NCBI GenBank assembly: GCA_905116865.2
Contig: CAJHNH020005011.1
Location: 516,919 to 580,918, forward strand
Direction of reading: 5' to 3'
Origin: Candidula unifasciata
Lineage: Eukaryota > Mollusca > Gastropoda > Stylommatophora > Geomitridae
DNA: 64,000 nt
In this document: piece after piece, positions 1 to 10,512 of the stretch
How the letters are laid out: each line of letters starts with the position of its first letter
How positions within the stretch are numbered: position 1 is the stretch's first letter
Translations under genes and position numbers: made by a program
The notes under the pieces: model-generated
Seen by the model: the letters and a program-made list of their open reading frames with translations, nothing else
What the model was told of the DNA's origin: nothing
The model's database searches: none

Positions 1-790
1 GCATAGCCGTTATATGCCACTTCTTTAGCAACAATGATATATAGTTCGGTAGCGATGCATGGCCGTTATATGTCACTTCTTTAGCAACAATGATATATAG
101 TTCAGTAGCGATGCATGGCCGTTATATGTCACTTCCATGGCAACAATGATATATAGTTCAGTAGCGATGCATGACCATTAAATGCCACTTCTTTAGCAAC
201 AATGATATATAGTTCAGTAGCGATGCATGGCCGTTATATGTCACTTCTTTAGCAACAATGATATATAGTTTAGTAGCGATGCATGGCAGTTATATGTCAC
301 TTCCATGGCAACAATGTTATATAGTTCAGTAGCGATGCATGACCATTAAATGCCACTTCTTTAGCAACAATGATATATAGTTCAGTAGCGATGCATGGCC
401 GTTATATGCCACTTCTATAGCAACAATGATACATTGTTCAGTAGCGATGCATGGCCGTTATATGTCACTTCCATGGCAACAATGATATATAGTTCAGTAG
501 CGATGCATGACCATTAAATGCCACTTCTTTAGCAACAATGATATATAGTTCAGTAGCGATGCATGGCCGTTATATGCCACTTTTTTAGCAACAATGATAT
601 ATAGTTCAGTAGCGATGCATGGCCGTTATATGTCACTTCTTTAGCAACAATGATATATAGTTCAGTAGCGATGCATGGCCGTTATATGTCACTTGTTTAG
701 CAACAGTGATATATAGTTCAGTAGCGATGCATGGCCGTTATATGTCACTCCCATGGCAACAATGATACATAGTTCAGTAGCGATGCATGA
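1..790. repeat. 56-bp minisatellite, about 14 copies
   Basis: Unit of 56 bp around the core TTCAGTAGCGATGCATGG. It is cut by the window edge, so true length is unknown. A variant with GACCATTAAATG recurs at about 173, 341 and 509, each 168 bp apart. This shows a three-unit higher-order period in the left half. Presumably it lies in an upstream intron of the nAChR gene. Confidence 0.95.
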
Positions 791-1360
791 CCAATATATG
801 CCACTTTGAAAGCCAGTATGACTCTCAGGATCAGTCCCCTGCCAAGAAGCCGGATGCAGAAACCGGCATTATTATGTTATTGTTCTATTGTGTATATTGG
901 ACGTTCTTCTCTGCCGCGTCTTTGTAGCTCCAGATATCTACTTGCTTTCAAAAACATTCTCGGTTTTGCTCTCTTCATGCAAAACTATTCATTAACTCCA
1001 GACCCAGAGTTGCACCAAAGACGTGTTCCACAATGACCCTGTATTCTTCCCATCACCAGCATCACATAATTTCAGCAGGATGTGAAAATGTGTGACAGGC
1101 AGAGAGAGGCACAACAGCCAAAATAGCAATCATCAAATGCGATTTGCACCCAACCCCGCTGTCTGGCACAGGCACCTCAACAATAAACCAGCATTCAGAA
1201 AACCCCAAGTGAGTCTGGAAACGCCGACACACAGACGAACAGATGGCATTTCATCAAAGCAGAAACAGACAAATACAGAAGTCCTCTAAAATTCCTGTAT
1301 CCGGCTGTATCAGTCCAATGTTTACTGAACTTTCATTGCCTTGCTTGTGGTTTTATGATT
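791..1360. other. Single-copy DNA, no gene recognised
   Basis: No array and no recognisable coding similarity on either strand. The two short + frames (806-1036 and 1092-1289) have no domain, signal peptide or splice context I recognise. Probably intron sequence of the receptor gene that enters from the left. Confidence 0.6.
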
Positions 1361-1676
1361 AGCATTTAAGTTAATTTCGTAGCATTTGAGTTAATTCGAC
1401 AGCATTTGGGTTGATTTCGCAGCATTTGAGTTAATTTCGCAGTATTTGGGTTAATTTTGCAGCATTTAGGTTAATTTCGCAGCATTTGGGTTAATTTAAC
1501 ATTTGAGTTAATTTCGCAGTATTTGGGTTAATTTTGCAGCATTTAGTTTAATTTCGCAGCATTTGGGTTAATTTCGCAGCATTTGGGTTAATTTCGCAGC
1601 GTTTTAGTTAATTCGACGGCATTTGGGTTAATTTGTCAGCATTTGAGTTAATTCTGCAGCATGTGAGTTAATTCCA
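1361..1676. repeat. 20-bp minisatellite, degenerate, about 15 copies
   Basis: Units of about 20 bp of the form GCATTTGGGTTAATTTCGCA with many substitutions (GAGTTAATT, TTTTGCAGC, TTTAGGTTAA) and one shortened unit near 1497. AT-rich and visibly older than the neighbouring 36-bp array. Confidence 0.9.
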
Positions 1677-1753
1677 CGGCGAGGCGTGAAATTCCGCGAG
1701 CCGCTGTAAATCGTAGACTCTAATAATCACTGAGACCTGCGTGCTATCAAGTT

Positions 1754-2293
1754 GTTATACCCAAGTGTCACCCGTATTGCAGAGAACACTGTAAACCCAG
1801 GTGTCACCCGTATTGCAGAGAACACTATATACCCAGGTGTCACCCGTATTGCAGAGAACACTATATACAATGGTGTCACCCGTATTGCAGAGAACACTAT
1901 ATACCCAGGTGTCACCCGTATTGCAGAGAACACTTTATACCCAGGTGTCACTCGTATTGCAGAGAACACTATATACTCAGGTGTCACCCGTATTGCAGAG
2001 AACACTATATACCCAGGTGTCACCCGTATTGCAGAGAAGACTTTATACCCAGGTGTCACCCGTATTGCAGAGAACACTATATACCCAGGTGTCACCCGTA
2101 TTGCAGAGAACACTATATACCCAGGTGTCACCCGTATTGCAGAGAAGACTTTATACCCAGGTGTCACCCGTATTGCAGAGAACACTATATACCCAGGTGT
2201 CACTCGTATTGCAGAGAAGACTTTATACCCAGGTGTCACCCGTATTGCAGAGAACACTATATACCCAGGTGTCACCCGTATTGCAGAGAACAC
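1754..2293. repeat. 36-bp minisatellite, 15 copies
   Basis: Very regular 36-bp unit built on GGTGTCACCCGTATTGCAGA followed by GAACACTATATACCCA. Changes are limited to a few positions (AACACT/AAGACT, ACCC/ACTC). Since 36 is a multiple of three, frames on both strands stay open; this is arithmetic and not evidence of a protein. The array stops about 57 bp before the 45-bp nAChR exon. Confidence 0.97.
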
Positions 2294-2350
2294 TACACAT
2301 GTTTGTGTGTTTACTTACATTTTTGTATGTGTGTGTGTGTCAATCAACAG

Positions 2351-2395
2351 GACGAGGTGAACCAAGTGATGAAAACCAACGTGTGGCTGCAAGTG
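2351..2395 (+). CDS. nAChR non-alpha subunit, 45-bp exon (ligand-binding domain, early beta strands)
   Basis: Encodes DEVNQVMKTNVWLQV, the strongly conserved segment of the Cys-loop receptor extracellular domain that carries the loop D tryptophan region. It is preceded by a TG-rich acceptor ending CAATCAACAG and followed by the donor GTAAG. Length is exactly 45 bp and phase 0 at both ends, matching the conserved third coding exon of animal nAChR genes. The next exon continues the frame (YWHDYQLRW). The pentameric receptor is a plasma-membrane cation channel opened by acetylcholine. Skipping this exon would remove 15 residues without a frameshift. The exon is tightly flanked by tandem repeats. 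Signal peptide and earlier exons were not found and should lie left of position 1. Confidence 0.93.
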
Positions 2396-2411
2396 GTAAG
2401 TCTGCACATAT

Positions 2412-2875
2412 CCAGATCTTCACACTGCCACACACACACACCCAAATCTTCACATTGCCACACACACACACACCCAGATCTTCACATTGCCACATACACA
2501 CACCCAGATCTTCACATTGCCACATACACGCACCCAGATCTTCACATTGCCACACACACGCACCCAGATCTTCACATTGCCACATACACACACCCAGATC
2601 TACACATTGCCACATACACGTACCCAGATCTTCACATTGCCACATACACACACACCCAGATCTTCACATTGCCACATATACACACACCCAGATCTTCACA
2701 TTGCCACATACACGCACCCAGATCTTCACATTGCCACATACACACACACCCAGATCTTCACATTGCCACATACACGCACCCAGATCTTCACATTGCCACA
2801 TACACACACACCCAGATCTTCACATTGCCACATACACACACACCCAGATCTTCACATTGCCACATACACGTACCT
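2412..2875. repeat. 30-32-bp minisatellite, about 15 copies, CA-rich
   Basis: Unit CCAGATCTTCACATTGCCAC plus a variable CATACACACAC tail. Unit length varies between 30 and 32 because the internal CA run changes by one dinucleotide. It begins only about 16 bp after the end of the 45-bp exon, so it sits directly behind the splice donor. Confidence 0.95.
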
Positions 2876-2934
2876 ATGCTTACAATGACAAATGGATTCA
2901 TTCACATAAACATACTTTTTTTGCACACACTGAC

Positions 2935-3095
2935 ACGTTTATACAAATGCCTCACATATGTAAAACGGATGCTCATGCGACACTCATGTTCTGGAACAGG
3001 ACTGCAGTCAAGAAGTGGATGAACAACCAGAACTTTCCGCTAGAGTTTACAGCTGGTGAACGCGAAGAAGAATAAGAAAAAAAAAAGAAGAATAT
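2935..3095 (+). mobile_element. SINE-like dispersed repeat, family 1, copy A
   Basis: Shares the string TGTAAAACGGATGC, a GTTCTGGAACAGGACTGCAG-type segment and an ACAACCAGAA-type segment with copies at 6372-6537 (opposite strand) and 8278-8460. It ends in an A/AAG-rich tail (GAAGAAGAATAAG then a run of A). The left part is diverged. No tRNA promoter boxes are clear, so the class is inferred from the dispersed copies and shared tail. Confidence 0.7.
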
Positions 3096-3345
3096 ACTCA
3101 CATACATACATACACCCACATAGACATCACTGGAACATGACTCAACAACACACCAATAACAGAGAAACATTTCTTCTAATTGTACTGATTCCTCTCCCTT
3201 CTCATTTGGCATCAACATCATTATCGACGTTTTCTTCTTGTTATCCTCTCTGTTATAACTATGTTGATGAATCCTTCCTCACATCGTGTGCCCCCCCCCC
3301 CCCCTCCCCTAGCTACCCAACCATGCTTTGTTGTACCCTGTACAT

Positions 3346-3523
3346 GCGTCACAGCTGGTCTAGTCCCTCCCCCTATCCGACTTCCCCAGATATGTTACAG
3401 CTCGTCTAGCCCCTCCCACTGTCCCACTTGCCCCGATATGTCACAGCTGGTCTAGTCCATCCCCCTGTCCCATTCCCCCAGATATGTCACAGCTGGTCTA
3501 GTCCCTCCCCCTGTCCGACTGTC
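3346..3523. repeat. 46-bp repeat, about 4 copies, pyrimidine-rich
   Basis: Unit GATATGTCACAGCTGGTCTA followed by a C-rich stretch (GTCCCTCCCCCTGTCC). It starts just after a C tract near 3290-3305. The flank 3096-3345 is unique, with no gene seen. Confidence 0.85.
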
Positions 3524-3812
3524 CAGCACCAGTGCACCATAAACTAAGAGGATGCACCTACCTATTAGCAATGGTGCACAACAAACTGAAAGGATGCACC
3601 TACCTTTCTAGCACCGGTGCACCACAAACTAAAAGGAGGCACCTACTTTTCTAGCACCGGTGCACCACAAACTAAAAGGAGGCACCTACTTTTCTAGCAC
3701 CGGTGCACCACAAACTAAAAGGATGCACCTACCTTTCTAGCACCGGTGCACCACAAACTGAAAGGATGCACCTACCTATCTAGCACCGGTGCACAACAAA
3801 CTGAAAGGATGT
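3524..3812. repeat. 43-bp minisatellite, about 6.7 copies
   Basis: Unit CACCGGTGCACCACAAACTA followed by AAAGGATGCACCTACCTTTCTAG. Each unit contains the palindrome GCACCGGTGC. The left-most copies are the most diverged. Confidence 0.93.
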
Positions 3813-3918
3813 ACGTAGTCAGTGTCTGACAGTCACGTCAGGCGGGAGAGATCGGCTGTTGGGGTTTTCCCTGGTCCTGGTCACCGCTTGTGGCTTATTA
3901 ATTCGGGGGGGGGGGGGG

Positions 3919-5290
3919 ATTATGTAAAATGTCGCTTGTTAGCTTGGGTGGATTATGCGAAGTTTAGCTTGTTAGCTCGGGTGGATTATGTGAAATGTAG
4001 CTTGTTAGCTCGGGTGGATTATGTGAAGTGTGGCTTATTAGCTCGAGTGGATTATGTGAGGTGTAGCTTGTTAGCTCGGGTGGATTATGTGAAATGTAGC
4101 TTGTTAGCTCGGGTGGAATATGTGAAGTTCAGCTTGTTAGCTCGGGTGGATTATGTGAAATGTAGCTTGTTAGCTCGAGTGGATTATGTGAGGTGTAGCT
4201 TGTTAGCTCGGGTGGATTTTGTGAAATGTAGCTTGTTAGCTCGGGTGGAATATGTGAAGTTCAGCTTGTTAGCTCAGGTGGATTATGTGAAATGTAGCTT
4301 GTTAGCTCGGGTGGATTATGTAAGGTGTAGCTTGTTAGCTCAGGTGGATTATGTGAGGTGTAGCTGATTAGCTCGGGTGGATTATGTGAGGTGTAGCTTG
4401 TTAGCTCGAGTCTATTATGTGAGGTGTAGCTGGTTAGCTCAGGTGCATTATGTGAGGTGTGGTTTGTTAGCTCAAGTGGATTTTGTGAAATGTAGCTTGT
4501 TAGTTTGGGTGGATTATGTGAGGTGTAGCTTGTTAGTTCGGATGGATTATGTAAAATGTGGCTTGTTAGCTCAAGTGGATTTTGTGAAATGTAGCTTGTT
4601 AGTTTGGGTGGATTATGTGAGGTGTAGCTTGTTAGTTCGGATGGATCATGTAAAATGTAGCTGGTTAGCTCGCGTGGATTATGTGAGGTGTAGCTTGTTA
4701 GCTCAAGTGGATTTTGTGAAATGTAGCTGGTTAGCTCGCGTGGATTATGTGAGGTGTAGCTTGTTAGTTCGGGCGGATTTTGTGAGGTGTAGCTTGTTAG
4801 CTCGGATGTATTTTGTGAGGTGTAGCTTGTTATCTCTAGTGGATTATGTGAGGTGTAGCTTGTTAGCTCGGGTGGATTATGTGAGGTGTAGCTTTTTAGC
4901 TCGGGTGGATTATGTGAGGTGTAGCTGGTTAGCTCAGCTGGATTATGTGAGGTGTAGCTTGTTAGCTCGGGTGGATTATGTGAGGTGTAGCTTGTTAGCT
5001 CGGGTGGATTATGTGAGGTGTAGCTTGTTAGCTCGGGTGGATTATGTGAGGTGTAGCTTGTTATATCTAGTGGATTATGTGAGGTGTAGCTTGTTAGCTC
5101 GGGTGGATTATGTGAGGTGTAGCTTGTTATATCTAGTGGATTATGTGAGGTGTAGCTTGTTAGCTCGGGTGGATTATGTGAGGTTTAGCTTGTTAGCTCG
5201 GGTGGATTATGTGAGGTGTAGCTTGTTAGCTCGGGTGGATTATGTGAGGTGTAGCTTGTTAGCTCGGCTGGATTATGTGAGGTGTAGCTT
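3919..5290. repeat. 33-bp minisatellite, about 41 copies
   Basis: Unit GTGGATTATGTGAGGTGTAG followed by CTTGTTAGCTCGG. A G tract (about 3905-3918) sits at its left edge. Read on the + strand it gives an 11-residue period (VDYVRCSLLAR). It contains one in-frame stop near 4367, has no start or splice context and lies in an intron, so no protein is proposed. The right half is more homogeneous than the left. It ends about 195 bp before the 110-bp nAChR exon. Confidence 0.97.
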
Positions 5291-5485
5291 GCACAAACGT
5301 TCTGACTTCCGGTCTACCGACCTCTAATGGCGGCTCATGGTACAGGGAGGAGAACGGAAAAGGGTGAATTGAGAATTCTAGAAAATTAAATTATCTATTC
5401 AATCGTCGTGCAAATTGTCCAGCACTGATACTGTAGGTTGACCGTGTCCATGCGGGGTCAGTGATATCGATTGTTGTGTCCCCAG

Positions 5486-5595
5486 TACTGGCACGACTAC
5501 CAGCTGCGATGGGACCCCATCCTCTACAGTAACATCGGGTCCATTAGGATCAAGCCGGACAAGGTGTGGGTTCCTGACTTTGTTCTCTTCAACAA
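5486..5595 (+). CDS. nAChR non-alpha subunit, 110-bp exon (loop A region)
   Basis: The acceptor TTGTGTCCCCAG precedes TAC TGG CAC GAC. The exon reads YWHDYQLRWDP, SIRIKPDKVWVPDFVL and FN, then stops two bases into a codon before the donor GTAAGT. The WxPDxVL motif is the hallmark of the receptor family and holds loop A of the acetylcholine site. Length 110 bp with phase 0 entry and phase 2 exit is the classic size of this exon in animal nAChR genes. The split codon is completed by the first base of the exon at 14747, giving Asn. The next intron is 9.15 kb and holds a LINE and many arrays. Confidence 0.95.
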
Positions 5596-5604
5596 GTAAG
5601 TTGC

Positions 5605-5945
5605 CGGTTCTAATGCTCTTTGCTTATGTGCCCATGTCTGGTTCCAGGCACGTCACTGTAGGTGTCCATGTTTGGTTCATAGTCCATGTTTGGTTCATAC
5701 TGCTCCAGGCACGTCACTATAGGTGTCCATGTTTGGTTCATAGTGCTCCAGGTACGTCATTATACGTGTCCATGTTTAGTTCATAGTGCTCCAGTCACGT
5801 CATTATGGGTGTCCATGTTTGGTTCATAGTGCTCCAGGCACGTCACTATAGGTGTCCATGTTTAGTTCATGGTGCTTTAAGCACGTGACTATCAGTGTCC
5901 ATGTTTAGTTCATGGTGCTCCAGGCACGTGACTATCAGTGTCCCT
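5605..5945. repeat. 43-44-bp repeat, about 7-8 degenerate copies
   Basis: Units containing GTCCATGTTTGGTTCATAGT and GCTCCAGGCACGTCACTATA. The repeat starts within a few tens of bases after the donor of the 110-bp exon. Later units read GTGACTATCAGTGTCC. Confidence 0.88.
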
Positions 5946-5962
5946 GCTGCTTCTGCTTGATA

Positions 5963-6358
5963 CTGTATGTATGTATGTATGTATGTATGTATGTATGTAT
6001 GTATGTATGTATGTATGTATGTATGTATGTATGTATGTATGTATGTATGTATGTATGTATGTATGTATGTATGTATGTATGTATGTATGTATGTATGTAT
6101 GTATGTATGTATGTATGTATGTATGTATGTATGTATGTATGTATGTATGTATGTATGTATGTATGTATGTATGTATGTATGTATGTATGTATGTATGTAT
6201 GTATGTATGTATGTATGTATGTATGTATGTATGTATGTATGTATGTATGTATGTATGTATGTATGTATGTATGTATGTATGTATGTATGTATGTATGTAT
6301 GTATGTATGTATGTATGTATGTATGTATGTATGTATGTATGTATGTATGTATGTATGT
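5963..6358. repeat. (GTAT)n tetranucleotide microsatellite, about 99 copies
   Basis: Essentially pure TATG repeat, merging into TGTG-rich sequence at 6357-6375. It abuts the tail end of family 1 SINE-like copy B, whose 3' end on the - strand runs into it. The CMYV/HTYI frames on both strands are artefacts of the period. Confidence 0.98.
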
Positions 6359-6371
6359 GTATGTGTGTGTT

Positions 6372-6537
6372 TGTGTGCATGTACACTCTGGCGGAAATTT
6401 CTGGTTGTTCGTCCACACCTGGACCGCAGTCCTGCTCCAGAACCTGAGTGTTGCGTGTGCATCAGTTTTACGGATCTGATTCACTTGAATGCAGACTGTT
6501 GGTTCCTTGCCTCTCAGACAGATGCACTCCGACTTCA
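6372..6537 (-). mobile_element. SINE-like dispersed repeat, family 1, copy B
   Basis: On the - strand it matches copy C (8278-8460) over about 165 bp. Shared blocks are GAGTGCA, AGAGGCAAGG, the GTAAAACTGATGCACACGCA-type segment, AGGTTCTGG, GTGGACGAACAAC and TTTCCGCCAGAGT. Its 3' end leads into CA-rich and then (ATAC)n sequence rather than the AAG tail seen in copies A and C. Confidence 0.78.
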
Positions 6538-6599
6538 AAGGAAGCTACCAGTTAGTAGACTCTTACAACATGCTTTCTGGTAGGCAGTGGGTCTATTCT

Positions 6600-6760
6600 T
6601 GTTTTCCCCCCCCCCCCCAAATGGAGCCCCGGATCCCACACGGTGCATGTATCGCTCTCTCTCTCTCTCTCTCCCCTCTCTCTGCGTATTTGTGTGTGTA
6701 TTTATTTGTTTGTGTCGTACTCTTGTCTCTCTCTCTCTTTCTCTGTGTCTATCTTGCCAT
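6600..6760. repeat. Low-complexity C tract and (CT)n
   Basis: Run of C at about 6606-6618, then CT repeats at about 6653-6690 and 6725-6745 with TGTGTG between. No coding or regulatory signal seen. Confidence 0.85.
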
Positions 6761-7902
6761 GCAGAAATGTCCAGTCTTAATGAAAAATGCTTTCAAGTCC
6801 TATAGATAGATTATAAACTGTGTAAGTCCTGTCTCAGACCAGACCACAAGCCTACTTTATTTCCTTAGTTTGATCACCACTGCCTTTTTGTTGACCAGTC
6901 TTTTTTATAAAAGAGAAAAAAAAACATAATCAGAGATGTACCTATGAACACACGAATGAAAGCTGAGAGAGAAGAAAGGAATAATGCTAAGAAACTGTGC
7001 GTGCCCTTGTGTTTAACTCTTCAAAGCTGGTTGGTTATTTGTTTGTTCGTTCTGTCTGTCTGTCTGTCCATGTGTCTGTCTGTAGATTCTGTAATTTCTA
7101 AAACAACTAACTGTTGAGGAGCGGCTGCCTGAACGGTTAGAACTCTAGGCTGTCAAGCGGGAGACACAGGCTTACTGTTTGACAAGCTTTGCTTCTTGTT
7201 GATCTGACGTTGAATAATTAATGTATTTAACAACAACAAAACTCCATACAAGAGAGATTTTGGCCTTTTGGATGGTTCCGTGTAATGCTGGTGTTTGTAG
7301 TCAGTTGGTGATCCTTTGAGAAGAAGAGTTGGGTGCTCCACAACTGAGCACCGTGTTGGGTAGAGACACACCAAGTGCCAACGATGTTGGAATGAGGGTG
7401 GGGAAACCAACATACCGCTGTCAGTAGTGCGCCAAACATCCAGTCCTGAATTATATGTTCTTTGTATCAAATACATGGCCTCTAATGATTATTTACTCAG
7501 CGCTGTGTCGCGTACTGGATCTGCTCAAAGACACAGGTTTGAGCAAAAGAGAGCAGCAAAAGAGAGCAGAATCTTGGATTCGGCACGTCATCTGGAGAGA
7601 TCTCTGGAAGGGAACTCTCCTCTCTTCCTTTTTTTCGTGGCCTAATTCTCATTCTGTCAAGTAAATACACATTATCATAAATCAACAGAGAATAGGAAAT
7701 AAAGAATGCAATTAGAAGAGCGCACTTAAAACAGACAAACAATCCCAAGGCTAAACTCAACAGGAAACCACACCAAGATACACCACGGTGCAAGGATGAT
7801 CAATAACAGCAAGCACTGTGGCGTCAAACAAACATTGCCCTGTTTAAATTGTTTCCAGAATCTATTCACTAAACTGTCAGTGGTTCTCGGCCTGTGTTTG
7901 TT
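6761..7902. other. Intron DNA without a recognised gene; possible degenerate SINE head near 7118
   Basis: Mostly single-copy. A short (GTCT)n run lies at about 7040-7085. At 7126-7136 TGCCTGAACGG fits a pol III A box, followed by GGTTAGAACTCTAGG and TCAAGCGGGAGAC, which look tRNA-like. The expected B box (about 7166-7176) is poor, so a decayed tRNA-SINE is only possible. No coding similarity recognised elsewhere. Confidence 0.4.
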
Positions 7903-8277
7903 CGAGACCACATTATGGAAAAGAACGTTTTAGACACATGATGGAGACCACACTATGGAAAAGAACGTTGTAGACACATGATGGAGACCACACTATGGAA
8001 AAGAACGTTGTAGACACATGTTGGAGACCACACTATGGAAAAGAACGTTTTAGACACATGTTCGGGACCACACGATGGAAAAGAACGTTGTAGACACATG
8101 TTGGAGACCACACTATGGAAAAGAACGTTGTAGACACATGTTGGAGACCACACGATGGAAAAGAACGTTGTAGACACATGTTGGAGACCACACGATGAAA
8201 AAAAACGTTGTAGACACATGTTGGAGACCACACGATGGAAAAGAACGTTGTAGACACATGCTCGAGACCACACGATG
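7903..8277. repeat. 40-bp minisatellite, about 9 copies
   Basis: Unit GAGACCACACTATGGAAAAG followed by AACGTTGTAGACACATGTTG. Few differences between units. It directly abuts family 1 SINE-like copy C at about 8278. Confidence 0.95.
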
Positions 8278-8460
8278 GAATCCAGAGTGCACTTTTCTTA
8301 GAGGCAAGGGACAAACAGCTGCATGTAAATGAGTAATATCTGTAAAACGGATGCACACGCAATATTTAGGTTCTGGAAAAGACTAAAGGACGAGATGTGG
8401 ACGAACAACTAAAACTATCCACCGGAGACTAAAGTCGGTTGGCGCGAAAAAGAAGAAAAA
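8278..8460 (+). mobile_element. SINE-like dispersed repeat, family 1, copy C
   Basis: The longest copy together with B. Shared blocks run from GAGTGCAC through AGAGGCAAGG, TGTAAAACGGATGCACACGC, AGGTTCTGG and GTGGACGAACAAC. The end GGTTGGCGCGAAAAAGAAG passes straight into the long (AAG)n tract. Confidence 0.78.
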
Positions 8461-8552
8461 GAAAAAGATGAAGAATGAGAAGAATGAGAGAAGAAAAAGA
8501 AGAAGAAGAAAAAGAAGAAGAAGAAGAAGAAGAAGAAGAAGAAGAAGAAGAA

Positions 8553-8599
<47 letters not shown>

Positions 8600-8652
8600 A
8601 GAAGAAGAAGAAGAAGAAGAAGAAGAAGAAGAAGAAGAAGAAGAAGAAGAAG
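8461..8652. repeat. (AAG)n microsatellite
   Basis: Starts as AAAAAG/AAGAAT variants in the tail of the SINE-like copy and becomes pure AAG from about 8503. It ends in AACG repeats that belong to the next element. The poly-Glu, poly-Arg, poly-Leu and poly-Phe frames are artefacts. Confidence 0.97.
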
Positions 8653-8800
8653 AACGAACGAACGAACGAACGAACGAACAAACTTTATTTTCAAAGGGTT
8701 ACAAATTAGGCACGCAGGCCCGTCTGACATTCGGCCCTTCTAAGTACTCATTTTTCAGAGTACTAATATATGTTATCAATAATGCATGTTATGGATTTAA
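8653..8800 (-). mobile_element. Dispersed repeat family 2, copy 1 (ends in (GAAC)n / (TTCG)n)
   Basis: On the - strand it reads TTATTGATAACAT, then GAGTACTTAGAAGGGCCGAA, TGTCAGACGGGCCTGCGTGC, TTTGTAACCCTTTGAAAA and a (TTCG)n tail. Four more copies are at 23860-24000, 38029-38245, 59640-59735 and 62166-62310. The shared body of at least 110 bp plus a simple-repeat 3' tail resembles the 3' end of a SINE or LINE. No protein is encoded. Confidence 0.85.
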
Positions 8801-8819
8801 AAAGAAATATATAATGCAT

Positions 8820-9990
8820 ACACACATGGTGTGTACGCCATCATACACACTCACACACACGTATACATACATCTACATTTTCATATAGGTGAACTCATAT
8901 ACAGACATACGTGATACATACACACCTGCATCTACATACATATACAAGCATACACATACACAGAAATAAATGCACAAACAGAAAACACACACACATACAT
9001 TTATGGATATACATGCACACACGTATTCCATATATACACATCTATACATGCACCCATGCATACACACATATACCATTACATGTACAGACACCAACATATG
9101 CCCAAAACCACACATTTACACTTGCATGAATACATACACCCACACACATGCATACATATATCCACACATTTATACCTAAACTCACATCTTTACACACATA
9201 CATACATACCTAAATATACTTTCATGCATACACACACAATCACACACACATGCACACTTGCATGTTTTTATAAATACACAAACACCCACATACCTACACA
9301 GCTACATATGCCTGCATACACCCACATTATACTTAAATATACAATCACATACTTACACATTTACATTCATACATTCTAATACATACAGACATACATTATA
9401 CATACATGCACCTACATACATATACGCACACATACACATGTGTACATACATAGGCTAAATTTGCATGCATACATAATACAAACATACATCGACATACAAA
9501 CATAAACACACATTTACATAGACATACAGGCGCGCGCACACACACACATGCATACATACACACATCCATACATACACTCACATACTTACAAACATACATA
9601 CATACTTGCAAACACACATAAATTTACACACATACTTACACAGATACATAAATACATCCACCAACATGCATACAAACACACATACGTGCATACATACACA
9701 CACATAACATACATAAACACATATGCATGCATAAACACATAACTAATCACACAAACAGACACCCTCATACAAACATTCACTTATATATGCCTGCATACAT
9801 ACATACATGCATACATAATACAGACACACACACAATCACTTTCATATACAATCACACATACACCCATATATTTACAACCTACATACATAAATACACACAC
9901 ATACTAAACCTAAAAATACAGACATATATCCACATATATACATACACACTAACAATTACATACACCCACCCACATAATACACACATATAA
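8820..9990. repeat. CA/ACAT-rich degenerate microsatellite region, 1.2 kb
   Basis: Almost the whole stretch is built from CACA, ACATAC and CATGCATACA-type words with frequent interruptions. Its strand-flipped counterpart (TG-rich, 22736-23820) lies at the same side of family 2 copy 2. The His/Thr/Tyr-rich frames are artefacts. The 110 bp after it (9990-10100) are AT-rich and unique. Confidence 0.93.
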
Positions 9991-10099
9991 TACATATAAG
10001 TAATGTGATAATACATTTGAATCATTAACTTCATCTATGGTGGCCTATAATCACTAGTAAGCATGAATTTTAAAAGGCTGCGGTTAAACGAGTACATAC

Positions 10100-10512
10100 T
10101 CAAGAAGAAGAGGAAAAAGAAGAATAAGAAGGAGAGGAAAAAGAAGAACAAAGGGAAAAAAGAAGAAAAAGAAGAAGAAGAAGAAGAATGAGAACAAGAA
10201 GAAGCAGAATAAGAAGAAACAGAAAAAGAAAAAGAACAACAAGAACAAGAAGAAGAAAGAAGAAGAAGAAGAAGAAGAAGAAGAAGAAGAAGAAGAAGAA
10301 GAAGAAGAAGAAGAAGAAGAAGAAGAAGAAGAAGAAGAAGAAGAAGAAGAAGCAGAAGCAGAAGAAGAAGAAGAAGAAGAAGAAGAAGAAGAAGAAGAAG
10401 AAGAAGAAGAAGAAGAAGAAAAAGAAGAAGAAGAAGAAGAAGAAGAAGAAGAAGAAGAAGAAGAAGAAGAAGAAGAAGAAGAAGAAGAAGAAGAAGAAGA
10501 AGAAGAAGAAGA
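10100..10512. repeat. (AAG)n microsatellite, second tract
   Basis: Impure AAG/AAAG/AAC words to about 10255, then nearly pure AAG with two GCAGAAGCAG interruptions near 10352. It passes without a break into the 37-bp minisatellite. Confidence 0.97.

Noticed and set aside
806..1300. Search for the missing N-terminal nAChR exons
   Set aside because: No signal peptide or LVRPV-type conserved segment of the second exon was found in 1-2350; these exons must lie left of the window.
8820..9780. His/Thr-rich frames as histidine-rich peptides
   Set aside because: They arise from CA/ACAT simple-sequence DNA and are open in several frames.
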